This document shows positions 21,282 through 33,200 of a DNA stretch of 56,315 nucleotides, one piece after another. Below the pieces are notes generated by a model. That model saw only the letters and a list, made by a program, of their open reading frames with translations. It was not told the DNA's origin and searched no databases. Position numbers and translations under genes: made by a program. Numbering within the stretch: the stretch's first letter is position 1; each line of letters begins with the position of its first letter. Source of the DNA: a virus; IMG/VR virus record IMGVR_UViG_3300029309_000019, positions 1 through 56,315 of that record. The stretch is one strand, 5' to 3'.

Positions 21282-22904
21282 ATGGGATACGGTTTAAAAA
21301 TAGAAATTCAAGGCGCTAATAATTATGTAGGCCCATTTCAAGTTCCACTTCTTGGAACTGAAGTTGATTCTATAACTTATACTGCAAAAGTTACAAAGAC
21401 TACTGATGATACAGATAGTGCGGCTCAACAAACAACTTTTGCTGATATGCCTATTTACTTAAAGCCTGTTTACGGAACTGATTATATAGCTTTTGATTTG
21501 CGAAATAATCCTCAAAATACTTTTGATGCTTTTGGAGTTGGTAATCATGCTGGACTAGGAGATGCTTTTTATAACGTTATAAATTTATCTGACGGACAAT
21601 CTTTTGTAACTATAAGTGGAGAAAACTACATTGAAGTTGCTAAGCATAGTGACTATCCAGGAATATTAGGCGCTGTACACAATGAAGACCCCGCTAATAG
21701 CAAGTTTGATATTTTAAGCGTTTCTAGTAATAATGTAGGTGTTGCAGACATTATAGGGGCACAAGCTTGGACTAATGCCGTATATATGCAAGTTTTTATA
21801 GGTGAGGTTTTAGATGAAGTTACATACTCTAGCACCAATCATTTAGGTGATTTTTTAATGGCTAATAGAGCTTATAATTGGACAAATGCACAAGGAGATG
21901 TGTTAATAGATTGTATTCAAGATACATGCACTTGGGACAGACCTTCTCTGTTAAATGCAGATATAAGTGGATTTGCGTTTCCAAATTTTGTTCAACAATC
22001 ATTAGATGCTGGATTAGACATTATGTCGTATAGAAACACTCAGTACAACCCTTCTGGAGGTTTTGATGATGATATAGGTTATAGTTTGGGTAACAATACT
22101 TCGAGTTTCTTTTCCTACGAAAGATACAACACTACTTTTCCTTCATTAGAAAATGCTGGGGGAGAAATATTGCTTCAAAATGAAATTACTGTTACACCTC
22201 CAGGAGGAAGCCCTCCAGAAGTAATAGCTGGCATAATAATACCTGATGACGGTGTTTCTAATTTATTTGCCAGCCCATTAGCTGATGGAGTTTGGACAAG
22301 TAATTTATCAAGAGAACAACCTATTTCATATAACCCTGGAAGCCAAGCAGCTGGGTCTGGTTATAGTGGTGCTGCTTTTTTTCTACCAAATGAATTAATT
22401 ATTGATAGTGTTGGAGATAATGCAGCAGCTGCCTTAAATGTAAATGGTGTGCAGTTCAATATGGACCCAGTAATAGACAACAATGAGCTTTATAATTTAT
22501 ATGATGGAAATTATTTTGATGAAATAAGTTATGTAAACAATGCAATAGACTACGATATAATGAATATTGGTCTTTTAGGAAAAAATGAAACCTTTGAAAT
22601 AAATTGTGAAATAGAGGGGACTGTTTTAACTTATGAAGCACCACTAGTAGCTGGGACTGTTTTTGGTGATATTGTTTGCGAACTTTTATGTTGCTTAAAA
22701 AAATTAGAAAGTAGATACCAAAGTAATAGATTAATAAATCCAAGAATTGCAGCTATAGATAAAAGAAAGCTAGATGAAGCAATGGTATTGGTTGGCCTTT
22801 TTGAATGGGCTATAAAATGTAATGCAAAAGAAGAAAAAATAAATAAATATTATAAAAATATCTTAAGCGTAACTGGATGCACTGATTGCGCTGGATGCGA
22901 TTAA
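21282..22904 (+). CDS. Large virion protein with Cys-rich C-terminal module, 540 aa
   Basis: Starts MGYGLKIEIQGANNYVGPFQ. The first 460 residues are Asn/Gly/Ser-rich and look beta-structured. Residues about 462-540 repeat the helical cysteine module (DIVCELLCCLKKLESRYQSN; later FEWAIKCNAKEEK) and end LSVTGCTDCAGCD. Context (between the capsid and connector genes) suggests a head fibre or decoration protein. No family recognised. Confidence 0.7.
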   Translation: MGYGLKIEIQGANNYVGPFQVPLLGTEVDSITYTAKVTKTTDDTDSAAQQTTFADMPIYLKPVYGTDYIAFDLRNNPQNTFDAFGVGNHAGLGDAFYNVINLSDGQSFVTISGENYIEVAKHSDYPGILGAVHNEDPANSKFDILSVSSNNVGVADIIGAQAWTNAVYMQVFIGEVLDEVTYSSTNHLGDFLMANRAYNWTNAQGDVLIDCIQDTCTWDRPSLLNADISGFAFPNFVQQSLDAGLDIMSYRNTQYNPSGGFDDDIGYSLGNNTSSFFSYERYNTTFPSLENAGGEILLQNEITVTPPGGSPPEVIAGIIIPDDGVSNLFASPLADGVWTSNLSREQPISYNPGSQAAGSGYSGAAFFLPNELIIDSVGDNAAAALNVNGVQFNMDPVIDNNELYNLYDGNYFDEISYVNNAIDYDIMNIGLLGKNETFEINCEIEGTVLTYEAPLVAGTVFGDIVCELLCCLKKLESRYQSNRLINPRIAAIDKRKLDEAMVLVGLFEWAIKCNAKEEKINKYYKNILSVTGCTDCAGCD

Positions 22905-22914
22905 AAATAAAATT

Positions 22915-23577
22915 ATGGCACAAGTAGTAACACCATTTAATAATGCACAAGGTCAACATGTAAAAGTTGAGCCTGGAAACGGAACGACTGTTTCTGTAAC
23001 TGGCACTGGAACTTTAAGCAATCCTTTTGTTTATAAAGTATCAATTCCTCAGAGTACAACCAAGGGGGTAGCGGCTAATACACAATCTTTTGCTAGAAAC
23101 TCAAAACTAATAGGAGAATTAAGAGCTAAAATTGAAAACTTACAAAAAGTTTCACATAGACAGGCTGCTGAAAAGTATTGTTTTTATGTAGACCTATCTG
23201 TTTCTGGAACAAGTCACACATTAACTCAGACTGAAATAGAATCAGTTACAAACCGTAGTCTTACTGGATACAAAACTCCTACAATAGCTTCTGCTGATAC
23301 TGCTGTTGGCGTAAACAATAAGTATGATGTAAGTGCTTTTATGACTAACAGTCACACTTCATATAGCGTTAATGCATATGTAAAAAATAGAACAGATACA
23401 ACTAATTACCAAAGAGAACTTAACCAATATGATGTTGAGTGCTTTGCTCAAGCATCTGGTAGTTTTAGCTTTAGAATTATAGGAGACCAAGATGGTCTAA
23501 GAGGGATACCATTAGCAAATAATCAACTAGATGGTTTATCTTTAAGAATATATATAGAAATTGAAGGAACAAGATAA
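22915..23577 (+). CDS. Probable head-fibre or fibre-like protein, 220 aa
   Basis: Starts MAQVVTPFNNAQGQHVKVEP and continues with GNGTTVSVTGTGTLSNPF, a segment like the N-terminal attachment regions of phage fibres. A short coiled coil (SKLIGELRAKIENLQKVSHR, about residues 64-83) precedes a beta-rich C-terminal domain, a fibre architecture. It starts 10 bp after the preceding gene. Role inferred from architecture. Confidence 0.6.
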   Translation: MAQVVTPFNNAQGQHVKVEPGNGTTVSVTGTGTLSNPFVYKVSIPQSTTKGVAANTQSFARNSKLIGELRAKIENLQKVSHRQAAEKYCFYVDLSVSGTSHTLTQTEIESVTNRSLTGYKTPTIASADTAVGVNNKYDVSAFMTNSHTSYSVNAYVKNRTDTTNYQRELNQYDVECFAQASGSFSFRIIGDQDGLRGIPLANNQLDGLSLRIYIEIEGTR

Positions 23578-23589
23578 TAATTATAAAAA

Positions 23590-25137
23590 ATGGCAATTAA
23601 TTTAGAAACAGATTTAGGAAGCGGCACAGGCTTATTGTACATTACTACAACTAGCGGAGCAGCAGGTTCGTCAACTGGTATAGTTACGAACTTAACAAAC
23701 GACACTCAAGGCTTGTTGGCTCTTATGCATCATGCTAATACAAATGACAAGCTTGTCGATACAGATGCTATAGCAGACATTGCTCAGCAATATAGATTCA
23801 AATACTGGGTTTATAATAATGCTGGAGCTGTAGAAGGTACAGTGCATGCGTCAGCTACTGAAATAACAAGATTTGTAACAAATTTTAGAACTGTAGGTAG
23901 AAATACTGCTAATATAACAATCGCTGATAACGTTTTAAAGTTTGAAAGAACAGGTCCTATAACAACAGTTTTAATACCAACTATAACTGAATCGGTATCG
24001 TTCATGCAAGATGTTTTGTCTACTGATGCTACTGATGATGTTTCTCAAGAAGGTGATATTGTTATTTTAAGATTAGCAAACGATAACACAGGTACTGTTA
24101 CAGTAACTCCTACGGTATTAGTTAACAAGTCATATACTAGTGCTAACGCAATATTTTTAAAGACACAAAGGTCTTTTAAATTAAATAGCCTTAGTGATGT
24201 CTTAGCTTTTCAAAAACATAATGGTGGATGGAGAGAACTGTTTAGAAGTAATGCAAGAGAGCGTATCTTTAAAGATTTGAGAGATGATGGCATACCAGTT
24301 TCTGAAGGTGGAGTAAAGGATGTAGAAATGACTACTGGAGGCACATTAGATGATTTAGTCTCTGGAACTGATTCTGGTGTTATTAATATAACAGGTACAA
24401 AAACTTTGGCATCCGCTTTTAATTTACCTTTATCTACAGCAGCTTCTAATGGAGATGTATTTGAAATATGGTATAGGGCTAATACCACTACTAATGTGGC
24501 TGGCGGAAATAAAGTTACTATAGGGGGTGTAGACCTTACAGATGAAGAAGCTTTAAATGGTTTAACAAAACCTATACTTCTTAGAGCTTATTATTTAGGA
24601 GCTACAGCTGCTTGGAAGGTTACTAAACTATTAAACTCTGATGAGACAGAAAGAGCTTTAGGAAACCCTACGGCTGACGGTCAGGTTCTAGCGTCTACAA
24701 CTGCAGGTGTTAGAAGTTGGGTTGATGCTCCTAATGGAGTAAAGATTGCTACTGCAACTTATGACTTTGCTGTTAATGGAGGTACTGCAGACACTACTTT
24801 TACGGTAGGAAGAGAACTTATACCTGCTGGTGCAATTATATTATTAGACCAGTGCATTATAGAGATGGAAACAGCTCTCACGGTTAGTTCTGGAACTCCA
24901 ACTATAGCGGTTGGTTATTCAGGAGGAGCGGCTGATGTGGACGCTATAAGTGATGAAAAAAACTTTGATAATGCTCCATTTAATAGCGCAACAGCTGTTA
25001 CTAGAACAACTCCTGCTGGGAGCGGTACAGTTATTAAAGTTAGCGCTACAGCTAAGACAAATATTACAGTAACAACAGCTAATAGTGTTGCTCTAACAGC
25101 TGGTAAATTTCATATACACGTACCTTATATTGCATAA
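23590..25137 (+). CDS. Fibre-like virion protein, 515 aa
   Basis: Thr/Ala/Gly/Asp-rich beta protein starting MAINLETDLGSGTGLLYITT. It contains the segment GNPTADGQVLASTTAGVRSW (residues about 357-376), a turn motif that recurs in phage tail and head fibres (..G.VLastt.G...W). The C-terminal 130 residues could be a receptor-binding or knob domain. Located before the connector genes, so it could be a head fibre. The assignment is by composition and motif. Confidence 0.65.
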   Translation: MAINLETDLGSGTGLLYITTTSGAAGSSTGIVTNLTNDTQGLLALMHHANTNDKLVDTDAIADIAQQYRFKYWVYNNAGAVEGTVHASATEITRFVTNFRTVGRNTANITIADNVLKFERTGPITTVLIPTITESVSFMQDVLSTDATDDVSQEGDIVILRLANDNTGTVTVTPTVLVNKSYTSANAIFLKTQRSFKLNSLSDVLAFQKHNGGWRELFRSNARERIFKDLRDDGIPVSEGGVKDVEMTTGGTLDDLVSGTDSGVINITGTKTLASAFNLPLSTAASNGDVFEIWYRANTTTNVAGGNKVTIGGVDLTDEEALNGLTKPILLRAYYLGATAAWKVTKLLNSDETERALGNPTADGQVLASTTAGVRSWVDAPNGVKIATATYDFAVNGGTADTTFTVGRELIPAGAIILLDQCIIEMETALTVSSGTPTIAVGYSGGAADVDAISDEKNFDNAPFNSATAVTRTTPAGSGTVIKVSATAKTNITVTTANSVALTAGKFHIHVPYIA

Positions 25138-25139
25138 TT

Positions 25140-25838
25140 ATGCCTATCAATGTTAATGAGTTATATCAATTTGTGCAGTTTGTTGCTAACAAGGAACAAA
25201 GCGGGTTTATAAAACCTGACGAGTTTAATTTAGCTGCAGATAGAGCTCAAATGCAGTTCTTTATGGAAAGATACAATAATCCTGCTGATTATCAGCCAGG
25301 AAGACCTGTTCCCAGAGTTGCATTTCAACAATCACAAAAAGTGTCTGATGACCTGAGAGTTTTTATGACTTCAGAAAACATTATAAGCCCTCAGTCAATA
25401 AATGGTTTAGCAAGCGAATATGTTCATCTTGTTTCGCTAAGAACTGCTGCTGGCGACCATGTTAAGCTTTTGGATGATAGTGAAGTTGGTCACATTGTCA
25501 ATAGTGCACTTACTCCTCCTACTGCATTTCAGCCAATAGCATATATAGTTGGAGATAATATTAACCTATTAGGTGTAGGTAATGCTGTTTTAACTTATCT
25601 TAGAAGACCAGTAAAACCTGAGTGGAATTATTTTACTGATGCAGATGGAAATCCTATAGATGATGTTGGAAACGTAATAACGTATCCATTTCATGACGCT
25701 GCCACTAGCATTGATTTAGAGTTTCCAGATGAAACATTTAATGAGATAGCAATAAGAATATTAAGTTTTGTAGGAATTAATCTTAGAGAGAATCAGCTTA
25801 GTCAATATACAGAATTGAAAAAGCAACAAGGAATATAA
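25140..25838 (+). CDS. Head-tail connector-region protein, 232 aa
   Basis: Starts MPINVNELYQFVQFVANKEQ, then a region rich in Phe/Arg/Gln and a C-terminal FNEIAIRILSFVGINLRENQ. This type of protein sits just before the ring/connector genes in crAss-like and other Bacteroidota podoviruses. I infer an adaptor role in head completion. No catalytic motif. It ends 3 bp before the next start. Confidence 0.6.
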   Translation: MPINVNELYQFVQFVANKEQSGFIKPDEFNLAADRAQMQFFMERYNNPADYQPGRPVPRVAFQQSQKVSDDLRVFMTSENIISPQSINGLASEYVHLVSLRTAAGDHVKLLDDSEVGHIVNSALTPPTAFQPIAYIVGDNINLLGVGNAVLTYLRRPVKPEWNYFTDADGNPIDDVGNVITYPFHDAATSIDLEFPDETFNEIAIRILSFVGINLRENQLSQYTELKKQQGI

Positions 25839-25841
25839 CAA

Positions 25842-26486
25842 ATGCCAACAACTAAAAGAATATTAGCAGAGCAGTGTATGAGAATACTTAGTGGCGGTTA
25901 TGTTACTAAGGACACTGAGTTTGACATAAGAGAGATAATGCTTGCTGTAGAGCAGTCTAGAGATAAACTTGTGAAGCAAGAGATTATGAGCACATCTTTC
26001 TCTAATACTTCTGCTTATGTAGATACTAGTGGCGTTATAGGTAGCTTTTTATCCGTATATGATAATGTGGCTATAAATTTTGATGCAAACAAAGATTTAA
26101 GATATATTGATTTACCAGCTATGCCGTTAGCTTTGCCTGATGACAAAGGAGTTTATCATGTTAGTTATCAGAGAGACCAAAGAGCTTCTTTTGTTAGAAT
26201 GCCTAACGGTTCTATTGGTTTGTATGGTAACATGCCTTCATCTAGACTTTTAGGAAAAGAGGGGTACTGGGTAGAGCAAGACAGAGTTTATTTTAATGAA
26301 AACGTAAATCCTGATTTAGGAAATGTTTTATTAAAATTAGTTGTTGTAGCAAAAGATATACTTCCTAATGCTCCATTCCCTATGCCTGGAGAGCTAGAGT
26401 CTGAAGTTGTTAGAGATGTTGTACAATTATATACCGTGATGAGAAACGCTCTTCACGATGAAGAAAATGATGATATAGATAGATAA
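25842..26486 (+). CDS. Connector/ring-type protein, 214 aa
   Basis: Starts MPTTKRILAEQCMRILSGGY and contains DFDIREIMLAVEQSRDKLVK-like helices and a beta-rich middle (NGSIGLYGNMPSSRLLGKEG). The size, position and helix-plus-beta layout match the ring proteins that extend the portal in crAss-like podoviruses. The assignment is by order, not by a diagnostic motif. It overlaps the next start by one base (TAATG). Confidence 0.6.
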   Translation: MPTTKRILAEQCMRILSGGYVTKDTEFDIREIMLAVEQSRDKLVKQEIMSTSFSNTSAYVDTSGVIGSFLSVYDNVAINFDANKDLRYIDLPAMPLALPDDKGVYHVSYQRDQRASFVRMPNGSIGLYGNMPSSRLLGKEGYWVEQDRVYFNENVNPDLGNVLLKLVVVAKDILPNAPFPMPGELESEVVRDVVQLYTVMRNALHDEENDDIDR

Positions 26487-27247
26487 TGAATAATTACGTA
26501 TCAGTAGAAGAAGTTATAAAAAGCCTTTTAATACAACAAGGCGAGTATACGGAGCATAAGTATATGCAGTACTTAGATATTGCTTTACGTGGCCTTAAAG
26601 AGCTTGCTTTTGATGTAACTCAAGAAGTAAAAGCAAAAACACTACCTGTAAATGAAAATTTAACTGTTGATTTGCCAACTGACTATGTAGACTATGTTCG
26701 TATAGGTGTTTGTAATAACGGTGTTATTAGAGACCTATCAAAGTACCTAGGTAGTTGTTTGTCAAGAGCTACAGATGAATGTGGTGCTCCTATAGCTAAA
26801 TCATCAGGAAGTGACACTAGAGACTTAGACAACATAGAAGATATATACTGGTTTTCTAACTACAGAGGTGGTGAGAATATGGGTAGAATATATGGTGTTG
26901 GTGGTGGACAAAGTGACTTTGGATATTACAGAATAGACACAGAAAGAAATCAAATATCATTAGCTTCTCCTTTTGCAGGAGGTTCTATATATTTAGAGTA
27001 TATTGGTGACGGCAGTGGTGATAATGGTCAGTATGATATTCATGTTCACGCTGAAGAAGCTCTAAGGGCTTATATATGGTGGAAGAGCATACAAAGAAAA
27101 AGAATGATACCAATGAATGAAAAGGAAATGGCTAGAAGAGATTGGTATAATGAAAAAAGATTAGCAATAGCAAGATTTAGCAACTTTACAAAACAAGAAG
27201 CGTTACAACAAGCTAGAAAAAACTTCAAGCTAACGCCTAAATTTTAA
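26486..27247 (+). CDS. Tail accessory/ring protein (P22 gp4 / T7 gp11-like), 253 aa
   Basis: Starts MNNYVSVEEVIKSLLIQQGE. A helical N-terminus (YMQYLDIALRGLKELAFDVT), a strand-turn LPVNENLTVDLPTDYVDYVR, and a C-terminal helical hairpin (HAEEALRAYIWWKSIQRKRM; EKEMARRDWYNEKRLAIARF) form the layout of connector proteins that bind the portal and open the tail tube. It is immediately followed by the tail hub gene, the expected partner. Moderately confident, from layout and neighbour. Confidence 0.7.
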   Translation: MNNYVSVEEVIKSLLIQQGEYTEHKYMQYLDIALRGLKELAFDVTQEVKAKTLPVNENLTVDLPTDYVDYVRIGVCNNGVIRDLSKYLGSCLSRATDECGAPIAKSSGSDTRDLDNIEDIYWFSNYRGGENMGRIYGVGGGQSDFGYYRIDTERNQISLASPFAGGSIYLEYIGDGSGDNGQYDIHVHAEEALRAYIWWKSIQRKRMIPMNEKEMARRDWYNEKRLAIARFSNFTKQEALQQARKNFKLTPKF

Positions 27248-27249
27248 GG

Positions 27250-30200
27250 ATGGGAGTTATAGATAAAAGAAATTTTTTAGGTGGTTTAAACAGAGACACC
27301 GAGCAAAGGCTAGTATCCCAAGGAGACTATAGGCATGCATTAAATGTACGTTCAGCTGAAAGTGAGGGAGATGATGTCGGTGCAATAGAAAACATAAAAG
27401 GTTTTGAGCACATTATTAATGATATAGCAGGAGGTGGTAGTTTAGATTTTGAGTGTATAGGAAGCTACCAAGACAAAACCATGGATAGAATCATATACTT
27501 TGTATGTGATATTAGTGGCTCTGGAAGACATAGAATATATGAGTATAGCTTAAAATCTAATGCTATTAATATTTTAGTAGAGTCTCCGTTTCTAAATTTT
27601 CAAACATCGCACTTTATTACGGGCATAAGAGTTGTTGGTCATAGAGAGCCATTTGCTCCTGAAGGTATATTATACTGGACAGACCATATAAACCCTCCTA
27701 GAAAATTAAATATATCAAGTGCTAAACTTGCTAATGGAAGTGGTTTTATTACAGCTACAGGTTATATAGCTCCTCTTACTAACTTTGTATTTAGTAATCC
27801 AGACAGCAACTTACAAGCATATACAGAGATAGATGAAAATTCATTTGATGAATACTATAATCTGATAAAAAAACCACCGACTTCTAAACCAGACATATAT
27901 TTAGACACAGACCCAGAATATAAAGACAATAAAATATATGGAAAAGTAATACAATTTGCTTATAGATATATTTACTCAGATAATGAGGTGTCTGCTTTTT
28001 CTCCTCATAGTTTAATTACAAAAGCTTATAACTATGACCCTAGTTTAAATTTTGATGGTGGTTTGCTTCAAAAGTTTAATAGAGTTAACATACTTGTTAA
28101 CACTGGCCCTTCTGATGTTAAAAGCATTCAGATAGCATCTAAGATACTTTCTCAAGACGAGGGAGATGGTTTTACATCTCAAGAGGGTTGGGCTTTAGTT
28201 GCTGATATAAGCACGTCAAAAGAAAATTTACCACCAAACTCTTCTTATACATATCAATTTTACAACAATGAAGCTACAGAAATACTAGCTGCTTCTCAAA
28301 TAGCAAAACTTTTTGACGATGTTCCTTTGAAAGCTAAAGCACTAGATGTTATTGATGGAGGTCGATTAGTTCTTGGTAACATAACCAACGGATACAATGT
28401 AAATGTGGTTCCTGATGTAAATATAGGACACTTGTATAGTGATGCAAATCTTCCTGATGGTGCAGACTTTCAAGATAATGCTAATGTTTCTATATCTTAT
28501 GATTTAACTTCAAGTTGGCATAATCAAGCCAGACAGTTTGTTCATAAAATAATATTTACATTTGATGATGTAGATGGAGAGCAAGCTGTGGTAGACTTGC
28601 ATGCAAGCGGAACGGTAAATCATGATTGGGGTTCATCATCTGGATGTTGGTTTCAAGGATGTAATAATTGTAATAATTCTTATAGCGCTAGTTATGACTA
28701 TGATATAGAGTATGCTCAAAATTATGCAGGCTTAGACAATCAGGGTGTAACAGGAGCTCAGATGGCTTTAGATTTTTTTAACAACTTTGCTCTTTCAACT
28801 GTTTCTAATATATTACCCAATATAAATAACATAAGAGGAGACGCAGCTAACTTTTGTGGTTCAGGTATTCCTATATATACTGATTTTGGAAATGGTGGTA
28901 ATAGTGGAGACTATTCTATTTCTTTTGATGGAAATGGAGGTATAGACGCTTTAAATAATGCTCCTTTAGCTCAAGGTATAATTGATGACTATACAGAAAT
29001 AGATTTTAATGGTTATTTTGTAGACAATTTTATAAATGTTCCTGGTAGTGATAGCCCTGTATGGCTTTCAATGCCTTCTTCTAATGTTGTAGTTGTAAAT
29101 ATTCATTCATGGGTATACGGACCTGCTGATTGTTGTGATTTTGATGGAGCTCCTTCATTAAGTAGAGTTGTTGAAAATCAAGATTTTAATATTACTGGAT
29201 ATTACGATTTTTTAAACGCTGAAGGTGAAAACTCTATATTTCAGTCTGGATTTAAAACAGGAGCTACACATAATTTAGGTATAGTATATTATGATAAGTT
29301 TAATAGGTCTAGTGCCGTTATGTCGGCTCAAGATAATTCTTTTGATGTTTATATACCTTCTTGGGCTGAAAGAGATATAAATCCAGGACAAGCAAACTTT
29401 TCTTCTTTTTTAACTTGGGAAATAAATCACCTTCCTCCAGAGTGGGCTACTCATTATCAATGGGTATATGCTGGTAATGATTTAATGGACAATTTTGTTC
29501 AGTGCTCTACTCTTGGTATATATGAAGCACTACAGTTTTTTACTGAAAACTCACATCCTCTAAACGGAAAATATCTAATAGATGTTTCTGAGCTATATAG
29601 ATTTGAGTTAGAAAAAGAAAGCCCAAATTTTGGGTGGAATTTTGAAAAAGGAGACAGAGTAAGATTTTTATTAGAAGAAGATGTTGATGGGCAGGTAGGT
29701 TCTTCATTTCAAAATGATACTAATCCAGGCATAATGTTAGAGTTCCAGGTTCTTGGAATTACAGGACAAGGAGAGTATAAAGATATATTTGATGATGATG
29801 TTCATCAAAATAGAGCTTCTAACAGTACAGATATAGGTAATTTTTATCCTGATGCTGGAGACCAATTACATTTAGCAGAGCAAATTACAGAATTAGATGG
29901 TTCTACTACTACAGTTAATAGATTTAAAAAACATAGTAGATTTTTAGTTGTAGAAAGTCAATGGTTAGACTTAAATGTTGCTGAAGTTAGCTCAGGAGTT
30001 AAATATGGCTTTCAAGGTCAAGCTCCATATAAAATGGGTTCTTATATAGAAGTTTATAGACCGAAAGTAAGAAGAGATAAAGAAGATGTATTTTATTATG
30101 AATTTGGCCATAGATATGGTATTTATGATATTGGTGGAGTAAAATATCATGAAGGTCAATTTAGTAATCAAGATGATTTAGGAGGTTTAGCAACTGGTGA

Positions 30201-33200
30201 GTTTAGAAATGGAGATGTTTATTTAAGACATAGAAGTCCAAATAGAAGTGAACTTAAGGCTACATTTGTAGAAGATTACAACCTATCAGATTATTTTGAC
30301 TCTAATTTTTGGGATAAGGGTAGGCCTAATAGAATAAATGAACAAGAAAGACAGGTAGACAGGTTTGCTACTATTTATTATTCAGAGCCTTTTATACCTA
30401 ATACCAACATAAATGGCCTTTCAACATTTAATAGCTCTGGTCTTGTAGATTTGCCGTATGAAGAATACAATAGAGGGTATGGAACAATACAAAAGTTATT
30501 TGCAAAAAACGAATCTTTAATAATATTTCAAGAAGACAAAGTCTCTAGAGCTGTTGTAGAAAGAAATATACTATTCAATGCAGATGGCTCTGGTCAATTA
30601 TCTTCTAGTAATAGAGTTTTATCTCAAGCAATACCTTACAATGGTGAGTATGGTATAAGTCTTCATCCAGAGTCTTTTGCAGAGTATGCTGGCAGAATAT
30701 ATTTCTTTGATTTAGACAGAGGAGCTGTTTTAAGATTATCAAACGATGGATTAACCCCTATATCTGATAATTTTATGAGAGATTATTTTGGTGATAAATC
30801 TCAAAATATAAAAATATATGACGATACAATAAAGATACATGGTGTTTATGATGTTAAAAAAGATGAGTATATTGTATCATTTGGAGGAATATATAGATTA
30901 ACTCCAGTAAATTTATGCGAGATTAGCTCATTAGGTAATTGGACTGCTCAAGAAACTGTTTACACAAGCATCTTAGATGAAGATGGTAATCCAAGTTTAG
31001 ATGAAGATGGTAACCCTATTTTTGGTAATGTTACACAAGATATTATTTATGGACTAGGAGATGTAGTAAGTTATGAAGATGTTTTTTACACTCAAACATG
31101 TCCAGATGGAGCTACAGTAAATCCTCCTACAGAGGACGAATGCTGGTCTGAATGTACCCCATCTATAGGCTGCACTGATATTGATGCTGTAAATTTTGAA
31201 CCATTGGCTATGGTTAATGATGGTAGTTGTGTATATCCATGTTTAGATATAGATATTGATGAGATAGATTTAGTAGTCGAATCAGGTTCATTAGTTGTAT
31301 CTTCTGAAACTGTATCGTATGTAAATAATGAGTATATATCAAATGCTGATGGCGGATTTTCTTTATCTATAATTGGTTCAGACGTTATGTCTGTTTTAAT
31401 TTTAAATCAATCAGGAGATATTGTTTTCTTAGACCTTAACAGTAATGGTGTAATTAATTTACCAGACTTAAATTCTGGTGTTTACACTGTTAATTTTATA
31501 GGAAATGACATATTAGAAACTGACGATTTAGTAGAGGGTATGCCGTTAAATGAAGATGGATTAACCTTATATGAAGAGTATACAGAACTTTTAGAAGCGG
31601 GAGACTATGATGAATATACAGAAGCTTTAGAGATAGCCGATAGAATGTATAACTATTTATTCTACTGTGGTATATCTATAGATGTTGAAGTTCCTTTAGT
31701 TGGTTGTACTGACCCTGCTGCTTTTAACTATGTTCCTGATTCTAGCCTTGATGATGGAGGATGTATATATGAAGTTAATGGATGTCCTGACCCTAATGCT
31801 TTAAATTACTACTGTGATGAAAATCCTGATTTATGTAATTTTTATGATGTTAATGCTCCAGGATGGGAAATAACAGACGATGGCTCTTGCTTGTTTCCTG
31901 TTCCAGGATGTACTTTTGAAGAGGCTGAAAACTATAATCCAAATGCAACTGAAGATGATGGGTCTTGTACTTTTTGTAACACCTTAGAAATATCATTAGA
32001 TTATTCTACAGATGCAACAGCTTATAATTCTACTGATGGAACTTTAGCTGTTTCAGCTAGTGGTGGTACTGGCCCTTATACCTTTTTTATAACTACTGGT
32101 GAAGCTGGTGTAGATGGTGTTTTTTCAAATTTACCAGCTGGAGATTATGAAGTTGTAGTTCAAGATTCAGCAACAGTACCTTGCCAAACATCTCTTGTTG
32201 TTACGATAGACCAACCTGAGCCTACTTCAGGATGTACAGACAACACAGCGTTAAATTATAACTCAGAAGCGCTAGTAGATGATGGGACATGTTTATTTTG
32301 CCCTGCAGATTTTGGATTTGATATAACAGTAACACAACCAATCGTGATAGGTGGTACTGGTGGTTATACTCTTCAAATTCCATTAGACACATCTTATGGT
32401 ACGACAGAGCAACAAACCTTTACTATTACTCTAGCACATGAAGGAGCAACAATTACAAGTTCTACTCAAAATGAGGCTGGTTTTGCTATATCTTCATCAA
32501 CTTTAGCTCCTGGTAATTACGAATATACATTTACAATAGATACAATAGATGTTACAGGCACACCTTCTATACTTAATGGTTGCTCCGAAACATTTAGTTT
32601 TATTATAAATGATTTTAGTTGTGTATCTGATAATCGTCCTACTTTATTTGATGTCATAGATTATGGAGCATCAGGTATTATACTGCCAATAAATACAGCT
32701 CAAATAGAGTGGAGTTTTGGCCCTTTTAATTATATAAATAATCCAAATATAGAGACAACAACAACCTATTCCCAAAATGCTTGTTTGAACAATGGATTTT
32801 TCTCTATTACTGTAGACACAGCAGAAGCTTTTGGAGATTTAGGAAACACAGATGAATTTTGGAATCAATCTGAAATTAGTTTTACATCTGGTGGTAATGA
32901 GAATGTAATTTATTCAATTTACCCATCAGACAGTACTTTATCTGATGAAAGCGGATTTGGTTATAGTTATGATACAGAAAATACAATTAATATCAATCTT
33001 GTTGATACAGTAGTGGATGGTGTTGCTAAAACTACCATAAATGTAACAAACATTCCTGTTGGCACTTTTGATTTGTTTTGGTTTATTTATGATGGCGACT
33101 CTAACCTTCAATGTGGTGAAAAAATAGAAAATATATCTTTTACTTGCAGTGGTTGTACAGATGATGGAAATCAGCCTACAGGCCTTTTATATAGCGTTTA

